Part shown: positions 27,716-38,237 of the stretch, piece by piece
Layout of the letters: each line of letters begins with the position of its first letter
How positions within the stretch are numbered: the first letter of the stretch is position 1
Origin: Xylophilus ampelinus
GTDB lineage: Bacteria > Pseudomonadota > Gammaproteobacteria > Burkholderiales > Burkholderiaceae_C
Length of the DNA: 64,000 nt
Direction: 5' to 3'
NCBI RefSeq assembly: GCF_003217575.1
Contig: NZ_QJTC01000008.1
Coordinates: 1 to 64,000 of the forward strand
Made by a program: the position numbers and the translations under genes
The notes under the pieces: generated by a model
What the model was told of the DNA's origin: nothing
Databases searched by the model: none
Seen by the model: only the letters and a program-made list of their open reading frames with translations

Positions 27716-29865
27716 CACATCCGCTCATGGCTTCTGCAGGGTGGGGGCCGGCGTTCTGCCGTGCCGTTCTCATCGGTGCGCTGGCAGTCGTGTTCGCCGT
27801 CGTAGTGACCACCCCTCTCGATAACAGACAACAAATCGCATTTGCGGCGGTATGTTTCGCAGCCGTGCTCATACTTCGGCGCTACACCGGGGGGTGGGCC
27901 ACGCTGGCCATGGTGGCGCTGTCGATCATCGCGTCGGCGCGCTACCTCTGGTGGCGCATTACCGACACCTTGGGGTTCGAAACCTGGTTGGACGCTTTTT
28001 TCGGAACTGGTTTGGTGGTGGCGGAGATATACGCCCTGATCGTGCTGTTGCTCGGTTACTTCCAGACATCCTGGCCGCTCGTCAGAAAGCCCGCCGCCCT
28101 TCCGGCAGATCTGCGTCTGTGGCCGACAGTGGACCTCTTCATTCCGACCTACAACGAGTCGCTCGATGTGGTCCGCCAGACCGTGTTTGCTGCCCGGGGC
28201 ATGGATTGGCCCGCAGAAAAGCTGCAGATCTGGGTACTCGACGACGGACGGCGTGCTGCTTTCAAAGAGTTCTGTGCTGAGGCGGGTGTCGGCTACTTCG
28301 ATCGGGACGACAACCTGCATGCCAAGGCCGGAAACATCAATGCCGCCTTGGCACGGACGAAAGGAGAACTCGTCGCAATCTTCGATTGCGATCACATTCC
28401 CACCCGTTCCTTCCTGCAGGTCACCACGGGCTGGTTCCTCAAGGATGCCAAGCTGGCGATGGTGCAAACGCCGCATGTATTCTTTTCGCCCGACCCCTTC
28501 GAAAAGAATCTCTCCACTTTCCGTCGCACGCCCAACGAGGCCGAACTGTTCTACGGGTTGATCCAGGAAGGCAACGACCTGTGGAATGCGGCATTTTTCT
28601 GCGGTTCGTGCGCCGTCCTGCGCCGCACCGCGCTCATGCAGGTGGGAGGCATCGCGGTCGAGACGGTGACAGAAGACGCCCACACAGCGCTCAAACTCAA
28701 CAGGCAAGGTTTCAACACCGCCTACCTGGCCGTTCCGCAAGCCGCGGGTCTGGCCACGGAGAGCCTCTCGGGGCATATCGGCCAGCGCATCCGCTGGGCG
28801 CGTGGCATGGCCCAGATCGCGCGAACCGACAACCCTTTGCTGGGACCGGGCCTGCGGCTGGGGCAGCGGCTGTGCTATCTCAACGCCATGCTGCATTTCT
28901 TCTATGGACTGCCGCGGATCATCTTCATGACCGCGCCTTTGGCCTACCTGCTCTTCGGGGCTCATATCTTTCAGGCCACTGCCGTACTCATTCTGTCCTA
29001 CGCGCTCCCCCACCTCCTGAACGCGACCGTCACCAATTCGCGCATCCAGGGCCAGTACCGCCATTCGTTCTGGAACGAGGTCTATGAATCCGTGCTGGCG
29101 TGGTACATCCTGCGGCCCGTGCTGGCCGCGTTCGTCAATCCTCGGTTAGGCAAGTTCAACGTGACCAGCAAGGGTGGTTTGGTACCCGAACCTTATTTCG
29201 ACTGGGGTATCGCCACACCGTACATCGTATTGATGGCGCTCAACCTGCTGGGCGTCGTCGTCGGTCTTTTCCGCCTCCATGACGCCGACAGTCTGGTGAC
29301 CGGCACCATTCTGATCAATGTCGCGTGGACCATCTATAACCTCTTCATCGCGAGTGCGAGTGTGGCGGTGGCCAGCGAATCGCGCCAGGTGCGGCACGGT
29401 CCCCGTGTTCCCGCACGCATTCCCGCTTCCCTGAAGCTGTCCGACGGGCATGCCCTGCAATGCGAAACCAAAGACTTTTCGCAGTTCGGAATCGGCCTCG
29501 AGGTGGACGCCAACGTTCCCGTCGCGCTGGGAGACCGTATGCACCTGGGCCTGTTTCGTGAGCAAGAAGAAAGCGTGTTCCCCGCGACGGTCGTTTTCCG
29601 TTCGGGTTCGCAACTTGGCCTTGCCTTCGACACCTTGAACACTGCCCAAAACGTCGAATTGACGCGTTTGACTTTCGGACGGGCGGATGCATGGACCCGT
29701 ACCTGGACTCATGGACGACGAGACCGGCCGCTCACGTCGATGGTCGAGGTGTTGGGCACCGGCGCACGTGGGTTTGCGCTGCTCTTCACACACGGCCTGC
29801 AGAGAGCAGGAAAAACCGTGACAGCCAGTCCTGCCACGCCTCCAGCTGAAATGGGAACGCCATGA
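27712..29865 (+). CDS. bcsA: Cellulose synthase catalytic subunit, c-di-GMP responsive
   Basis: The 717-residue protein polymerises UDP-glucose into beta-1,4-glucan and moves the chain across the inner membrane. Family-2 glycosyltransferase residues are visible: DDG at D177, D225-x-D227 (FDCDH), TED with D322, and QRIRW at 358-362. Membrane helices flank this domain. The C-terminal PilZ domain has the c-di-GMP motif R561-HGP-R565 and DFSQFG (from D588), so allosteric activation is expected. I chose the ATG at 27712, in the ATGA overlap with bcsRQ, over an upstream ATG inside that gene. It overlaps bcsB by four bases. Confidence 0.96.
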   Translation: MTHPLMASAGWGPAFCRAVLIGALAVVFAVVVTTPLDNRQQIAFAAVCFAAVLILRRYTGGWATLAMVALSIIASARYLWWRITDTLGFETWLDAFFGTGLVVAEIYALIVLLLGYFQTSWPLVRKPAALPADLRLWPTVDLFIPTYNESLDVVRQTVFAARGMDWPAEKLQIWVLDDGRRAAFKEFCAEAGVGYFDRDDNLHAKAGNINAALARTKGELVAIFDCDHIPTRSFLQVTTGWFLKDAKLAMVQTPHVFFSPDPFEKNLSTFRRTPNEAELFYGLIQEGNDLWNAAFFCGSCAVLRRTALMQVGGIAVETVTEDAHTALKLNRQGFNTAYLAVPQAAGLATESLSGHIGQRIRWARGMAQIARTDNPLLGPGLRLGQRLCYLNAMLHFFYGLPRIIFMTAPLAYLLFGAHIFQATAVLILSYALPHLLNATVTNSRIQGQYRHSFWNEVYESVLAWYILRPVLAAFVNPRLGKFNVTSKGGLVPEPYFDWGIATPYIVLMALNLLGVVVGLFRLHDADSLVTGTILINVAWTIYNLFIASASVAVASESRQVRHGPRVPARIPASLKLSDGHALQCETKDFSQFGIGLEVDANVPVALGDRMHLGLFREQEESVFPATVVFRSGSQLGLAFDTLNTAQNVELTRLTFGRADAWTRTWTHGRRDRPLTSMVEVLGTGARGFALLFTHGLQRAGKTVTASPATPPAEMGTP

Positions 29866-32132
29866 ACGCGCACGACCGCCGTCCGGCGCGCGGGAGCGTG
29901 GCCGCGTGGATGTTGGGAGCCGGCCTCTGCCTGCTTCCTATCTTCGCTGCCACTGCGGATACGGCATCGGTCCCCCACCAGACGCGCCAATACACGCTGC
30001 GCGATCTAGGCGCAGCGAAGCCGCTCCGTCTGGAAGGTACGCACGGGTATTTCACCGTGCCTTTTGCGGTGAGGGCCGACGAGGTCGTCGCCCGAGCACG
30101 CCTGTACCTGGAGTACACCTGGTCGCCAGCGCTGCTGGAGGACATCTCGCACATCAATGTTCTGGTCAACGACGAGGTGGCAGCATCGCTTCCGCTCCCA
30201 AAGGCACAAGCTGGTGCAGTAGTTTTGACAGAGGTCGACATTCCGGCGCACCTCGTGTCCGCGTACAGCCGTCTGGGGCTGGAGCTTGTGGGCCACTACG
30301 ACCGAGGCTGCGAAGATCCTGCGCATTCGAGTCTATGGGCCTCTGTCAGTAACAGCAGCAGGCTGGAACTGAGCGTCGCACGCGTGGACCAGGCCGACGA
30401 CTTGAACCTGTTGCCGTTGCCGTTCTTCGACCGACGCGACGCGGGCCAACTGAACTTGCCGGTGGTCTTCGCGCAGCCACCCGATTTCGCCGCCCTCAAT
30501 GCGGCCGCGACGCTGACATCATGGTTCGGCGCCATGGCGGGCTACCGGGGCGCTCGCTTCGGCAGCCAGGTCGGGAGCCTTCCGCAGGGCAATGCTGTCG
30601 TACTGGCCGTGGGCGATCAAGCGTTGGAGCGATTGGGGATCGTGCTGCCTCGGGGGGCGCTCAAAGGCCCGACGATTGTGATGCTGCCCAACCCGGCAGA
30701 TCCTGCACGCAAACTGTTGGTGGTCAGTGGCCGCGACGATGGCGAACTGCGCCATGCGGCCACCGGGCTGGCCACCGGCTCCCAGCTTCTCAGCGGCTCG
30801 ACAGCCACTATCGGTACGCTGGCAGCAGTGGGCTCGCGGCGTCCATACGATGCACCCAACTGGCTTCCATCTGACCGGCCTGTCCGGTTCGGGGATCTTG
30901 TGGCACCCGACACGCTGGGCGTGGCGGGCGAATCGCCAGACCTCATACGCGTAGCATTTCAGGTGCCGCCCGACCTGTTCGCATGGCGTTCGCAAGGTAT
31001 TCCAGTTCATTTGCGCTACCGCTATACCCCGCGGCTGCTCGCCGACAGGTCCACCCTCAACATCAACGTGAACCAGCGCTTCATTCAGGCGCTGCCTTTG
31101 CAGCACGGCGACACCGGATGGTCGGCGAAGTTGACAGGTCTCCTGCCCTCGGTGGTCGCCTCGGTGGCAGGAGTGCCGACCACCACGGAAACCCAGCGTT
31201 TTTTCGTCCCCATGTTCGGGTTGCCCACCCACAATCTTCTGCAGTTTCATTACTACTACGACACGCCCAAGCAAGACTCGTGCAAGCGCGTTGCAGTAGA
31301 CAACACTCGCGGCAATGTGGATCCGGAATCCACTATCGACATTTCCGGGTTTTCGCATCACATCCGCATGCCGGACTTGGCGGCATTTGCCAATGCCGGA
31401 TTTCCGTTCACCCGTATGGCCGACCTGTCGGAGAGTGCAGTGGTGTTGCCCCACGACATGACACGCTCCGAACTCGACCTCTACCTGGCGCTGATGGGCC
31501 GAATGGGTGCAGCTACCGGATATCCCGCTGTTGGGGTGACGCTGGTGCATGCGGAACAAGTCGCCTTGGTGAAAAGCAAGGATTTGCTGGTCATCGGCAC
31601 GGGCAACCGCCAGCCGCTGCTAAAACAGTGGGCCGCTGCACTGCCCGTCACAGCCGATGGCACCGCACGCAGTGCGCGCTTCTTCGACTCGGCCCGCCGA
31701 TGGGCGACGGAGGATCGTCGCCAACGGGCGGATTCGGGAAGAGCGTCCCGCGAGATGTCGTTCACCACCACCGGCGTCGATGGACTGCTTTTGGGCTTCG
31801 AGTCGCCACTGGCGACCGGCAGGAGTGTGGTGCTCGTAACCGGAAGTGAAGACAATGGCGCAGCAAAAGTCGTCGATGCTTTGCTGACACCTGCCTTGTT
31901 GGGGGATATCCAGGGCAGCAGCGCATTCATTCGCTCCGGGCGCGTCGAAAGCCTTGCCGCGGAGCAGACCTACCACGTAGGTCGGCTGCCGCTCGCCACC
32001 CGGGTGCGCTGGTATTTCTCGGAACACCCATTTTCCCTGGCGGCTCTGGCCTTGGCAGGTGCATCGCTGGCAGCAGCCTTGTTGTACTTCGCGCTGCGGC
32101 AACGCGCGCGGCGTCGGCTCGAAAATGCCTGA
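29862..32132 (+). CDS. bcsB: Cellulose synthase periplasmic subunit
   Basis: The 756-residue protein fits BcsB, which guides the nascent glucan through the periplasm and is needed for BcsA activity. It has an N-terminal signal sequence (about 12-33), a long periplasmic region with carbohydrate-binding-like segments (TLRDLGAAKPLRLEGTHG near residue 45, and a later second copy) and a C-terminal membrane anchor (LAALALAGASLAAALLYFAL) with a basic cytoplasmic end. Length is typical. It starts in the ATGA overlap with bcsA and overlaps bcsZ by eight bases, so the operon is translationally coupled. Confidence 0.94.
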   Translation: MNAHDRRPARGSVAAWMLGAGLCLLPIFAATADTASVPHQTRQYTLRDLGAAKPLRLEGTHGYFTVPFAVRADEVVARARLYLEYTWSPALLEDISHINVLVNDEVAASLPLPKAQAGAVVLTEVDIPAHLVSAYSRLGLELVGHYDRGCEDPAHSSLWASVSNSSRLELSVARVDQADDLNLLPLPFFDRRDAGQLNLPVVFAQPPDFAALNAAATLTSWFGAMAGYRGARFGSQVGSLPQGNAVVLAVGDQALERLGIVLPRGALKGPTIVMLPNPADPARKLLVVSGRDDGELRHAATGLATGSQLLSGSTATIGTLAAVGSRRPYDAPNWLPSDRPVRFGDLVAPDTLGVAGESPDLIRVAFQVPPDLFAWRSQGIPVHLRYRYTPRLLADRSTLNINVNQRFIQALPLQHGDTGWSAKLTGLLPSVVASVAGVPTTTETQRFFVPMFGLPTHNLLQFHYYYDTPKQDSCKRVAVDNTRGNVDPESTIDISGFSHHIRMPDLAAFANAGFPFTRMADLSESAVVLPHDMTRSELDLYLALMGRMGAATGYPAVGVTLVHAEQVALVKSKDLLVIGTGNRQPLLKQWAAALPVTADGTARSARFFDSARRWATEDRRQRADSGRASREMSFTTTGVDGLLLGFESPLATGRSVVLVTGSEDNGAAKVVDALLTPALLGDIQGSSAFIRSGRVESLAAEQTYHVGRLPLATRVRWYFSEHPFSLAALALAGASLAAALLYFALRQRARRRLENA

Positions 32133-33297
32133 GCACATTCGTAGCCGGCGGTGGATGCTCGCCTCCCTTGTCGGACTGACACTCCACGCGGGCATGGATC
32201 GTCCGGCGGCCGCTGTGCGTGTGCAGGCCTGGCCGCTGTGGCAGCAGTTCTACGGGCGATTCGTCGCACCTGATGGCCGGGTGATCGATCGCGGCACCGC
32301 CCGCGAACACAGCACTTCCGAAGGGCAGGCGTACGCGATGTTCCTGTCCCTGGTGGCGAACGACCGTTCCGTATTCGACCGCGTATGGACCTGGAGCGTC
32401 AACAATTTGGCGGGTGGAGATCTCGGCGCTCGTTTGCCCGCTTGGCAGTGGGGACGTCGGGACGACGGATCCTGGGGCGTGGTGGACTTCAACGCCGCAT
32501 CGGACGCGGATCTGTGGTTCGCCTATGCATTGCTGGATGCGGGCCGGCGATGGAAGGTGCCGCAGTACCGGGAGGACGCTCGTAAGCTTATGCGACTGAT
32601 CGTCACTCAGGAAGTCGTTTCCCTGCCGGGATTTGGACGGATGTTGATGCCCGGTCCTGCGGGCTTCGTCAAAAAGGACGATGCATCCACGTCCGCAGAG
32701 CGTTGGCGGATCAACCCCAGCTACCTGCCGTTGTCCGTGTTGCAAGCTTTCAGCTTGGAGGATCCCACCGGCCCGTGGAAGGAAATGACGCGCAACATGC
32801 TGCGTATGGTGGAGGCCACAACACCGCGCGGCCTTGTCGCGGATTGGGTGACGTACGAGCACGCATCGGGATTCGGTCTCGTGCCTGGCGCGGAGACCGG
32901 CAGCTACGACGCCATCCGTGCGTACCTGTGGGCCGGTCTCGCGGCACCGTCCAGGCTCTCTAAAGCTCTCCTGCGCTCGGTAGCCGGAATGGAGCATGCC
33001 ATCGCGCCGGATGGCCGGCCGCCCGAGTTCGTGGGCATCGGCGACGGGAAAGCGCACGGTACGGGCGCAGCGGGATTTTCAGCTGCCCTGGTGCCGTACC
33101 TCCATGCTTTGGGCATGCCGTCCAAGGCGATGGCCCAGCAGACGCGGGCCGAAAGCATGCTTCTGGCCCAGGGCCTGGATACCCGCTATTACGACATGGT
33201 GCTTGCGCTGTTCGGCCTGGGCTGGAGCGAGAACCGTTTCCGATTTCTTCCATCCGGGCAGCTTTGGCTCCCATTCGAGCCGGGAGGCACAGCATGA
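32125..33297 (+). CDS. bcsZ: Periplasmic endo-beta-1,4-glucanase, GH8
   Basis: The 390-residue protein belongs to glycoside hydrolase family 8 and matches BcsZ, a cellulase that trims or edits the nascent polymer. The signal peptide covers about 1-30. The catalytic acid is expected at E66 in STSEGQAYAMF, and the base aspartate region is ETGSYDAIRAYLW. WQWGRRDDGSW and FNAASDADLWFAYALL are other family blocks. The ATG at 32125 lies eight bases inside bcsB. The gene overlaps bcsC by four bases. Nothing appears missing. Confidence 0.94.
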   Translation: MPEHIRSRRWMLASLVGLTLHAGMDRPAAAVRVQAWPLWQQFYGRFVAPDGRVIDRGTAREHSTSEGQAYAMFLSLVANDRSVFDRVWTWSVNNLAGGDLGARLPAWQWGRRDDGSWGVVDFNAASDADLWFAYALLDAGRRWKVPQYREDARKLMRLIVTQEVVSLPGFGRMLMPGPAGFVKKDDASTSAERWRINPSYLPLSVLQAFSLEDPTGPWKEMTRNMLRMVEATTPRGLVADWVTYEHASGFGLVPGAETGSYDAIRAYLWAGLAAPSRLSKALLRSVAGMEHAIAPDGRPPEFVGIGDGKAHGTGAAGFSAALVPYLHALGMPSKAMAQQTRAESMLLAQGLDTRYYDMVLALFGLGWSENRFRFLPSGQLWLPFEPGGTA

Positions 33298-36200
33298 CGT
33301 TCCATTTTTCTCTCCGCACGGGTTCGCGCCCCTCGGGATTGGTGCTGGGGCTCATCGCCGCTGCTGCCCACGAACTGTGCGGTGCGCAGCAGCCCGCACC
33401 CGGGCCGAGGCCCGAGGTGCCGCCTGCACGAGCACTTTCGACCGCGGGCCAGGAAGCCGCGCAATTGTTGCAGCAGCAAGGCCGCCACTGGCAAGCGCGC
33501 GGCAACACGACGCTTGCTGCGAATGCGTGGCAGCGGCTGCTTGTGCTTCGGCCCCGCGAACCTGAGGCGTTGTACGGAATGGCATGGGCCGGATTTGCGG
33601 GTAATCGCCCGGCGGAAGCCCAAGCATATGTCGCGCGACTCAAGAGCGTTCCCGGCGGCATGGCATTTGTCGAACGTCTTGCCCAGGACAACGCTCTGGC
33701 GGACAAAGGACCTGCGCTGCAACATGCTCGTCAACTGGTGCGCGAGGGCAAGGCGGACGAGGCCGTCGCGGCATACCGCACGCTTCTTGCGTCGAACAGG
33801 CCGACCGGGCCGGTCGCTGTCGAGTTCTACAACGCGCTGGGCAGCACCCTCGATGGATGGGACGAGGCCCGCGAGGGCTTCGCGCGGCTGGTTGCCGCAT
33901 TTCCCGCCGACAACAGCCTTGCTCTGGCCTATGCCCAGCACCTGACCTATGCAGACGTAGGGCGTCGGGAAGGCATCAAGCGACTTGCGGCTCTGGCCGA
34001 ATTGCCCGGTGTGGGCAAGGAAGCGACGGTCTCCTGGCGCAAGGCCCTCGATTGGCTGACGCAGGTACCTTCGGACATGCCGTATCTCCGCGCGTACCTG
34101 CAACTGCATCCGGACGATCAGGCGTTGCGCACGACGCTGGAGGAGTTGGCCAAGGCTACGGAGGCTGGCGCCTTCCAGCAGATCGAGCCGGATCCTGTCT
34201 TGACAAAGTCCGAACAGGCTTATCGGGCGTTTCAGGCGGGTCGGCTCGAGGCCGCCGGTGCAGGGTTCGAAGAGGTGCTCAGACAGCGGCCCCAGTATGC
34301 CCGGGCGCTGGGTGGACTTGGTCTCGTACGGGTGCGGCAGCAACGCTTTGCCGAGGCGGCCCAGTTGCTGGCTCGGGCTCGCGGGTCAGGCAAATCGGGC
34401 GAGGGCGCCAACTGGGACAACGCATTGAAGTCCGCGCGTTATTGGGCGCTTTATCAGGAGGCGCAGACGGCGCGTACATCGGGGGATGCGGTCAGCGCAC
34501 TCGTGCTGTTGACACAGGCACACGCCGTCGATCCGCTGGAGCCGGCAACAGACACAGCCCGTGGCGCGATTCATGCCGGACAAGAAGATTACCGTGAAGC
34601 CGCGGCCGATTACCGACGCGCACTTGCCCTCCGCAAGGGCGATCCGGCAGCGCTCCGGGGACTGCTTGGCGTTCTTGTTCAGGATGGACGAATCGAGGAC
34701 GCGCAAACCTTGATCTCCCAACTCTCCGAAACCGAGAAGGCCGAGATGGGTGATATGGGCGAAATCCGCGCCAAGTTGTCCGCGGCGCAGGGCCGCTCGG
34801 CCATGGCTCGTGGGGATGCTTCACAAGCGCTTGCGAACTTCGCGCAGGCGCTCCGCGACAATCCAGGTGATATCTGGACGCGCCTGGCGATCGCCAGATT
34901 GCTGCGTGCGGAAGGGCGGCCGAAGGAGGCCGCCTTGTTGATGGAAGGCCAACCTGCCTTGGCCGCGGATGCGCCTCCTGCTGCGCTTGCCGCTGCCAAG
35001 TATGCCCAGGCATTGTTCGACGCCGACCTGGGCCGGTGGGAGAGCGTGCGCCAAGGGCTTGAAGATGTCCCGCTCGCAGTGCGTACGCCCGAGATGGCGC
35101 CGTTGCTGGCACAGGCTACCGTTCGCTCACGGCTTGATGCGGCCACGCTCGCCGATGCCCGCCTATCTCATTCAGAAGCAACCGCTCTCCGTGCAGCCGC
35201 GGCTCGCGCTGCTCTAGGCTCGCCCGAACTGGAGCTGATGGTGGCCATCGCCGTTGTCGAGACAGGTGGGCACAGTGCTGCCGGATATCCCGCCACCTTC
35301 TTGCCCGCTATGGACACCCCGGTCGGTATGCAGATTCAATACGCTTCTGTGCTGTTCGCGGCTCAGCAGGACGAACAGGCGGAGCGGGTGCTCGGACGAC
35401 TGGACGGTCTGGCCCTCAGCGCCTCCCAGCGCGAAGGCGTGGATGCATTGCGCACCGGATCTGCCGTGCGCGCTGCCTATCGGCTGCTCGACGCAAAGGA
35501 CGTGCCCGGCGCGCATGCTGTGCTCGCCGTTGCCTGGGCCCGGCATCCAGAAAACTCCGCAGTGCTGCTGGCCCAGGCCGCCATCCTCATCCGGTCGGGG
35601 CGGCCCGACGATGCGCTTCGGATTTACAATAACGCGTTGATGGACGCGCCGCAGGACACGCGCCTGCTGCTGGGAGCGGCTGAATCGGCCGACGCCGCCG
35701 GGAATCCGTCGGCAGCCCAATTCATGGAGCGCGCAGTGGCGTCTGCATCCGACGATCCACGGGTTTTGGCGGCGGCGGGGCGGTACTACCGGCGTACAGG
35801 CCGAACCGAACGTGCGGAACAACTTCTGACCGCGGCCATCCTTGTGGATGCCGGCAAGCGTGCGCGCAGCCGCCAGACAGAAGCCGACCCGCTCATCCGA
35901 AGCGTTCCGCAATCGGCCATTGACGCACAGCCGCCTCCAGGGCCCGTGATGCGCCGGATGTCGTGGCCCCTGGGGGGCCAGTCGACGGGAATGGAGTCGT
36001 CTTTCGCCCCCTTTCTGATGCTGCCTGTCGTGGACACGGAGCCCGGGGTCGAGAATGCGGACCCGGCCGAATCGCTGAACGACCTGCGCTCGGCACCGGT
36101 CGCGCCGGCGGGCCGACTGCTGGATCCCTGGGTCCGGCCCGTACCTGCCGCACTTTCGCCTCAAGAGCGACTGGACCTCCAGGCCGAACTCGACACCGTC

Positions 36201-37333
36201 CGGTTCGAGCGTAGTCCGGTTGTGAGTACCGGGCTGATCGTCCGGTCCCGCCGGGGCGAATCTGGACTTTCACGCCTGACCGACGTACAGACACCGGTGG
36301 AGGCCCGGTGGACGCAGGGCGAGGCACGATTGCTTTTGCGCGTCACCCCGACGCGGCTGAACGCAGGACTTCCCGACCCCCTTGCGTCGGGCGACCGCTT
36401 CGGTACCGGCGCTTTTGCAGGAACCACGGGTGGGGGATCGCCGGTGCAACAACGCGACGGCGGCATCGGCGCGGCCGTGGGCTACGAGCGTGCCGACATG
36501 CAGGCGGACATAGGCACCACGCCGATCGGTTTCAGGCATGTGGACGTCGTCGGGGGCGTCAAGGTGATGCGGACCATCGACCAGGCCTGGTCATGGAGCG
36601 GGGAGCTTTCGCGGCGTGCCGTCACCGACAGCGTCCTGTCGTTCGCCAGTGCGCGAGACGGGCGATCCAGCGTGGAATGGGGTGGCGTCACGGCCACGGG
36701 GGGCCGGCTTCAAACGGGGTGGGACCAGGGCAGCTGGGGTCTGTACGGTTTCGGGGCTCTGCATACATTGCGTGGCCCCGGGGTCGCGGACAACGCACGC
36801 GTCGAGGCGGGGGGGGCGTCTACCGCCATCTCTGGCAGGCAGCCGACAGCCGGCTGACAAGCGGGCTGAACCTTTCGGTATTGGGCTACGACCGCAACCT
36901 TCGCTATTTCACCCTGGGGCAGGGCGGCTATTTCAGTCCGCAGCGCTTCTTGTCGGTGGGCATTCCCCTGGACTGGTCAGAACGGAGAGGAAATTTCGCG
37001 TGGCGCCTGCGGGGCTCCGCCGGCGTTCAGCGGTTTCACGAAGACGCCTCCCCGTATTTCCCGACAGACGCAGTAAGGCAGGCTGCGGCCCAGTCAGGCT
37101 CTGGCGGCACATACCCAGGACAGGCGCGCAGCAGCTTCGCCTACAGCGCTTCGATCGCCATGGAATACCATGTCACACCGCATGTCTTCGTCGGGGCGAT
37201 GTTGGCGGCTGACAATTCCAGGGACTACCGACAGCGCATCGCAGGTGCCTATATGCGCATCAGCTTCGAGCCATCGCGAGGGCTGGTCGCGTTTCCGGTG
37301 GAGCCGGTCCGCTCGCCTTATGGCGGAAGCTAG
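33294..37333 (+). pseudogene. bcsC: Cellulose export outer-membrane protein, frameshifted at a G8 tract
   Basis: BcsC exports cellulose through a C-terminal outer-membrane barrel preceded by a periplasmic TPR scaffold. The first frame (ATG 33294, in the ATGA overlap with bcsZ) has a signal sequence and many TPR-like helical repeats up to about residue 870. It then enters the barrel region (RLDLQAELDTVRFERSPVVS and on) and stops at 36857. The second frame continues the barrel (VYRHLWQAADSRLTSGLNLS, then a final ISFEPSRGLVAFPV) to TAG at 37333. The break is at eight G (36809-36816); six or nine would give about 1345 residues. As printed, the last 170 barrel residues are lost. The stop codon is part of a palindromic repeat. 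Confidence 0.88.
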
Positions 37334-37487
37334 AGCATGTTATGCACTTCGACGTACCCACCCTTCGGGAAAGCCGGGCAGAGGCCCGGCTGCAGCGGTT
37401 GCAGTCCACTTGCCGTATCCATAGCGCGGCGCGTCCTGGGCCTCTCGCCCGGCTCTCGCGGGTACGTCGAAGTGCATAACATGCTCT
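37332..37487. repeat. Palindromic interspersed element overlapping the bcsC stop codon (copy 3)
   Basis: The arms AGAGCATGTTATGCACTTCG and CGAAGTGCATAACATGCTCT are exact inverted repeats at the two ends of a 156-bp element. The interior shares CCCACCCTTCGGGAAAGCCG with the element at 7191-7357. The left end overlaps the TAG stop of bcsC. It lies between convergent bcsC and the wssG-like gene, where it could act as a bidirectional 3'-end structure. Confidence 0.82.
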
Positions 37488-37526
37488 GACCGACCGGCAG
37501 TCGCCGCGACCGCCGCGGCGACTGCT

Positions 37527-38237
37527 TCACTGCGCCATCTCGTCGCGTGCCCAGAATGCCCGCTTCTCGCGCCCGTCTGCTACCAGGAAAACGCTGTAGC
37601 GCTGCCCGGATTCGAGTGTTCCCAGGTCAAGCGGCTTACCCACAACCAACGCGTCGCAGGTGACCTTTACCGAGAGCGGCACGGGATTGATGGGTCGGCG
37701 CTGCAAGGTGTTCGGCGCCCCGCCCGTGAACAACGTGGTGTCCTGACCCGCTGCCGACAATCCGGCAGCAGGGCATGCAGGATCCACGTTATAGAACGCG
37801 AGGGACGCTTTCAAACCGTTGAAGGTCTTGGGTAGTTCTGCGATGGCCGTCGATACAAGAGTGCCGTCCCCGCGCAGCCATATCACCACCGAAACCAGTT
37901 CACCGGCCTGCGCGGCCGGTGCAAGATCAAGACTTTGTTTGCCTTGAACCGCGCGGCCCGCCAACACCAGCTTGGGCTTGATGGGCATGAAGGAGCCGAC
38001 GGCATTGGCAGTGCCGAGTTGGAGCCGGCCACCGGTCGCGGGCTTCCCGGCGGCGATGATGTCCAAGGGCTTGCCGGTGGCATTGACGAAACGAACGTAG
38101 GACGCGTCTTCACCAGGCCCGGATGCATAGAGTTGAGGTCCTGCCGACCAAGCCGTGCAACTTGAGGCTGCAACACATCCTGCCGCGATCCAGCGGACCA
38201 GCACGCGCTGCGTGTTCCAGTTCATTCGCGTGCTCAT
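37527..38237 (-). CDS. Cellulose acetylation accessory protein, AlgF (WssG)-like
   Basis: The 236-residue protein has a signal sequence (about 8-34) and a periplasmic domain starting with QLYASGPGEDASYVRFVNAT. This resembles AlgF, an adaptor in alginate acetylation; WssG is the counterpart in acetylated-cellulose operons. The C-terminal part (VPLSVKVTC and SGQRYSVFLVAD) keeps the beta-rich pattern. I chose the ATG at 38237 because it forms an ATGA overlap with the upstream wssF-like gene; an in-frame ATG at 38225 is also possible. It is convergent with bcsC across the palindromic element. Confidence 0.78.
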   Translation of the reverse strand: MSTRMNWNTQRVLVRWIAAGCVAASSCTAWSAGPQLYASGPGEDASYVRFVNATGKPLDIIAAGKPATGGRLQLGTANAVGSFMPIKPKLVLAGRAVQGKQSLDLAPAAQAGELVSVVIWLRGDGTLVSTAIAELPKTFNGLKASLAFYNVDPACPAAGLSAAGQDTTLFTGGAPNTLQRRPINPVPLSVKVTCDALVVGKPLDLGTLESGQRYSVFLVADGREKRAFWARDEMAQ

